Assembly: GCA_001821155.1 (NCBI GenBank)
Contig: MHSB01000010.1
Location: 1-5,694 of the forward strand
Length of the DNA stretch: 5,694 nt
Reading direction: 5' to 3'
Origin: Candidatus Taylorbacteria bacterium RIFCSPLOWO2_01_FULL_50_130
Lineage (GTDB): Bacteria; Patescibacteriota; Minisyncoccia; Phycocordibacterales; UBA10002
This document shows, piece after piece, positions 4,311-5,694 of this stretch. Below the pieces are notes generated by a model. That model was not told where the DNA came from. It ran no database searches and worked only from the letters and a program-made list of their open reading frames with translations. The first letter of the stretch is position 1; each line of letters starts with the position of its first letter. The translations under genes were made by a program, and so were the position numbers.

Positions 4311-5552
4311 ATGGACACCCCACACCAGCCGAATACGCCTGAAACTCCGGCGGGAGAGCCGCCGGCAGTCAAGGACATCGATGAAATGCTGAACGAGCGC
4401 GGCTTTGCGGCATTTCTTGAGAACTATGACGACGCGGAGAATTTGGAGATGACGGAGGAGAATACGGAAGAAATCGCGGCGCGCTTCCGCGTCTTTGAGG
4501 CAAGCAAGACCGTCGGGAAGCAGTTTGAGAAAGTGATGGACGAAAAGCTTCAGACTGAAGGAAGAGGGAGAATGAAACCAGAGGAGCGGCAAGCGTACAA
4601 AGAGTATGTGGCGGAACTCGCGGCAAGAAATCCAAACGAACTCCTTGACCTTCAAAATGACCTTCGCGCGCTTGAGGAGGCGCCGGCAAAGATTCAGGAG
4701 AGAGAGGCAGAGCTCGCGCGCCTTAAGGAAAGTTGGAGCGCGGAGAAGGTTAAAGCCGGTATTACTGAACTTGCGGCGAAGAGAGCGGTCGTTGAGAAAT
4801 CTCTCCAAGAGAGCGACGCAGTTAAGTTTTCCTATTTTCAGAAGTTCTTTTTTAACAACTGGGGCGAACAATTTAGGGTAGGGAAAATAGTCCGAACTCT
4901 GGAACAAAAGTCGGCGTTGGAAACCGAGCTTCAGGAAATAGATTCCACAATCAAAGAAGCAAAAGAAGCGCTCGCATCTTCTCCTGAAATTATGGCCGGG
5001 ACAGCGCGCGCGATTGGTGAAGCAACCGCGAAACTGGAAACAGCCCAAGAAAACATATTTGCGTCAAACAAGGTGGCGCAGATGGTGCGAGAACGGCTCG
5101 TCTCTGAAACGCATAAGCAATGCGAGGCATCTCTCGAATCAACGGACATCGGCGTTCTGCAAAAAGCCGCGGAGCAGTTCAGACGAGACACGGAGCTTGC
5201 GAATAAACCCGGTTCAGATTACTTGGAATTTACTCCCGATGACGCCGCATCGTACGAGGAACTGCTCACGAACAAAATAAAAGAGGCCGTCGCGCACGGT
5301 ATTATGGCGGCGCTTGCATCCCTTCCTTCCGGCGCCGCGCAATCGCGGCTTGAGCGGGCGCTCCGGAAATTCACGGAGCTTGCGGAGAAGGAGGTCGGGT
5401 TTTTTGATAAAGAAACGAGCAAAGAGTTTGTGCTTGAAACGCTTAAAGCGGCGGAGCGAGACGCTCGGAAGAAGTCAAAAGGCAGCGGAAAGAGTATCAT
5501 GTTAAAACACTTGATTGCTAAATTATCAAAGGCGGGTGCTGGAGTATCCTAA
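4311..5552 (+). CDS. Unknown coiled-coil-rich helical protein
   Basis: This is a 413-residue acidic protein. Residues 1-20 are a Pro/Thr-rich flexible head. Residues ~22-110 are short charged helices (D-I-D-E-M-L-N-E-R, E-E-R-Q-A-Y-K-E-Y-V). Residues ~111-165 and ~190-280 are long Ala/Glu/Lys/Leu helices with heptad-like spacing, probably an antiparallel coiled-coil hairpin. The turn between them is an aromatic-rich stretch, F-S-Y-F-Q-K-F-F-F-N-N-W-G-E-Q-F (173-188), unlike the rest of the protein. Residues ~300-400 are further helices, and the C-terminus is basic (K-K-S-K-G-S-G-K-S). There is no signal peptide or transmembrane helix. The coding bias is convincing throughout. ATG 4311 has no Shine-Dalgarno sequence but is the first start after the predicted promoter. 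No family is recognised. A structural or scaffold role is conceivable but is inference only. Confidence 0.88.
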   Translation: MDTPHQPNTPETPAGEPPAVKDIDEMLNERGFAAFLENYDDAENLEMTEENTEEIAARFRVFEASKTVGKQFEKVMDEKLQTEGRGRMKPEERQAYKEYVAELAARNPNELLDLQNDLRALEEAPAKIQEREAELARLKESWSAEKVKAGITELAAKRAVVEKSLQESDAVKFSYFQKFFFNNWGEQFRVGKIVRTLEQKSALETELQEIDSTIKEAKEALASSPEIMAGTARAIGEATAKLETAQENIFASNKVAQMVRERLVSETHKQCEASLESTDIGVLQKAAEQFRRDTELANKPGSDYLEFTPDDAASYEELLTNKIKEAVAHGIMAALASLPSGAAQSRLERALRKFTELAEKEVGFFDKETSKEFVLETLKAAERDARKKSKGSGKSIMLKHLIAKLSKAGAGVS

Positions 5553-5599
5553 AACACTATGAGATGGTTACAAAACTATTCTTGCTGCAATTTGTCTTT

Positions 5600-5694
5600 T
5601 TTGTCCGATACTTCGTCAAGCTGGCGCAAAATGATTTTCGTCGTAGCCGGGCTACGCCTCAATCATTTTGCTGGCTTTCCTCGTCTCGAACAAA
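5600..5694. repeat. Long imperfect palindrome, MITE/REP-like hairpin at the window end
   Basis: The left arm 5600-5648 is complementary to the right arm 5650-5694. The core CGTAGCC (5642-5648) and GGCTACG (5650-5656) pair perfectly around a single G. Outside a 5/4-base internal loop, GCAAAATGATT (5626-5636) pairs perfectly with AATCATTTTGC (5661-5671). AAGC (5618-5621) pairs with GCTT (5674-5677), and TTTGTCCGA (5600-5608) pairs with TCGAACAAA (5686-5694) at eight of nine positions. No T-run follows within the window, so it is not an obvious terminator. Size and structure fit a non-autonomous mobile repeat or REP-like element, but only one copy is visible here. Confidence 0.6.

Noticed and set aside
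4209..5048. 279-residue open frame on the minus strand
   Set aside because: It is antisense to the coiled-coil gene. Its Leu/Arg/Phe/Cys-rich composition is the mirror of Glu/Lys/Ala codons, and it has no motif or ribosome-binding site.
5499..5527. P-loop-like G-S-G-K-S near the C-terminus of the 413-residue protein
   Set aside because: The Gly four residues before the G-K-S of a true Walker A (GxxxxGK[ST]) is absent, and there is no preceding beta strand or Walker B. It is a basic Ser/Gly tail.
5559..5694. Open frame starting at ATG 5559 and running off the window end (45 codons)
   Set aside because: Most of it is the palindrome 5600-5694, the nearest GGAG is 14 bases before the ATG, and the translation looks unlike the neighbouring proteins. 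A real gene continuing beyond the edge cannot be excluded.

Overview
The window looks like a short stretch from a reduced, probably uncultured bacterial genome. The best guess is a member of the Candidate Phyla Radiation (Patescibacteria/Parcubacteria type). That guess rests on small tightly packed genes, a PIN-type toxin-antitoxin pair, several lineage-restricted-looking proteins that I cannot assign, and start codons placed exactly six bases after an extended -10 box with no Shine-Dalgarno sequence (a leaderless arrangement). It is an inference from style and was not tested by phylogeny. Base composition is close to balanced and I saw no rRNA, tRNA, CRISPR array or transposase gene.

Layout from left to right. 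Positions 2-142 hold the last 46 codons of methionine aminopeptidase (map). It is followed by a two-gene toxin-antitoxin unit: a 51-residue basic antitoxin-like protein (155-310) and a PIN-domain VapC-like ribonuclease (315-689). The promoter of this unit appears to be built into the map stop codon. A converging minus-strand gene (2303 down to 798) encodes a 501-residue protein. Its first ~150 residues carry motifs resembling DHH/MYG1-like phosphoesterases, and it ends in a low-complexity tail. A clear Rho-independent terminator (741-773) ends it between the two convergent units, and a -35/-10 promoter lies upstream of it.

Positions 2304-2510 form a divergent intergenic region. To its right are three overlapping plus-strand reading frames: 2511-3632, a proline-rich, mostly disordered protein with one helical core; 3629-3844; and 3841-4230. 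They are joined by 4-base stop/start overlaps (TTGA, GTGA). They could be a translationally coupled operon, or one longer gene broken twice by single-base losses. After an 80-base gap with another extended -10 box comes a 413-residue helical, coiled-coil-rich protein of unknown function (4311-5552).

The last ~95 bases (5600-5694) form a long imperfect palindrome with a perfect 7-bp core stem. It resembles an intergenic repeat or MITE/REP-like hairpin, and it coincides with the end of the window.

How the genes work together: only map (protein N-terminal processing) and the VapBC-like pair (RNA-cleaving toxin and its antidote) have a predictable role. The 2511-5552 block may be a functional set, since its members share orientation, acidic/helical composition and similar promoters, but no activity can be read from the sequence.
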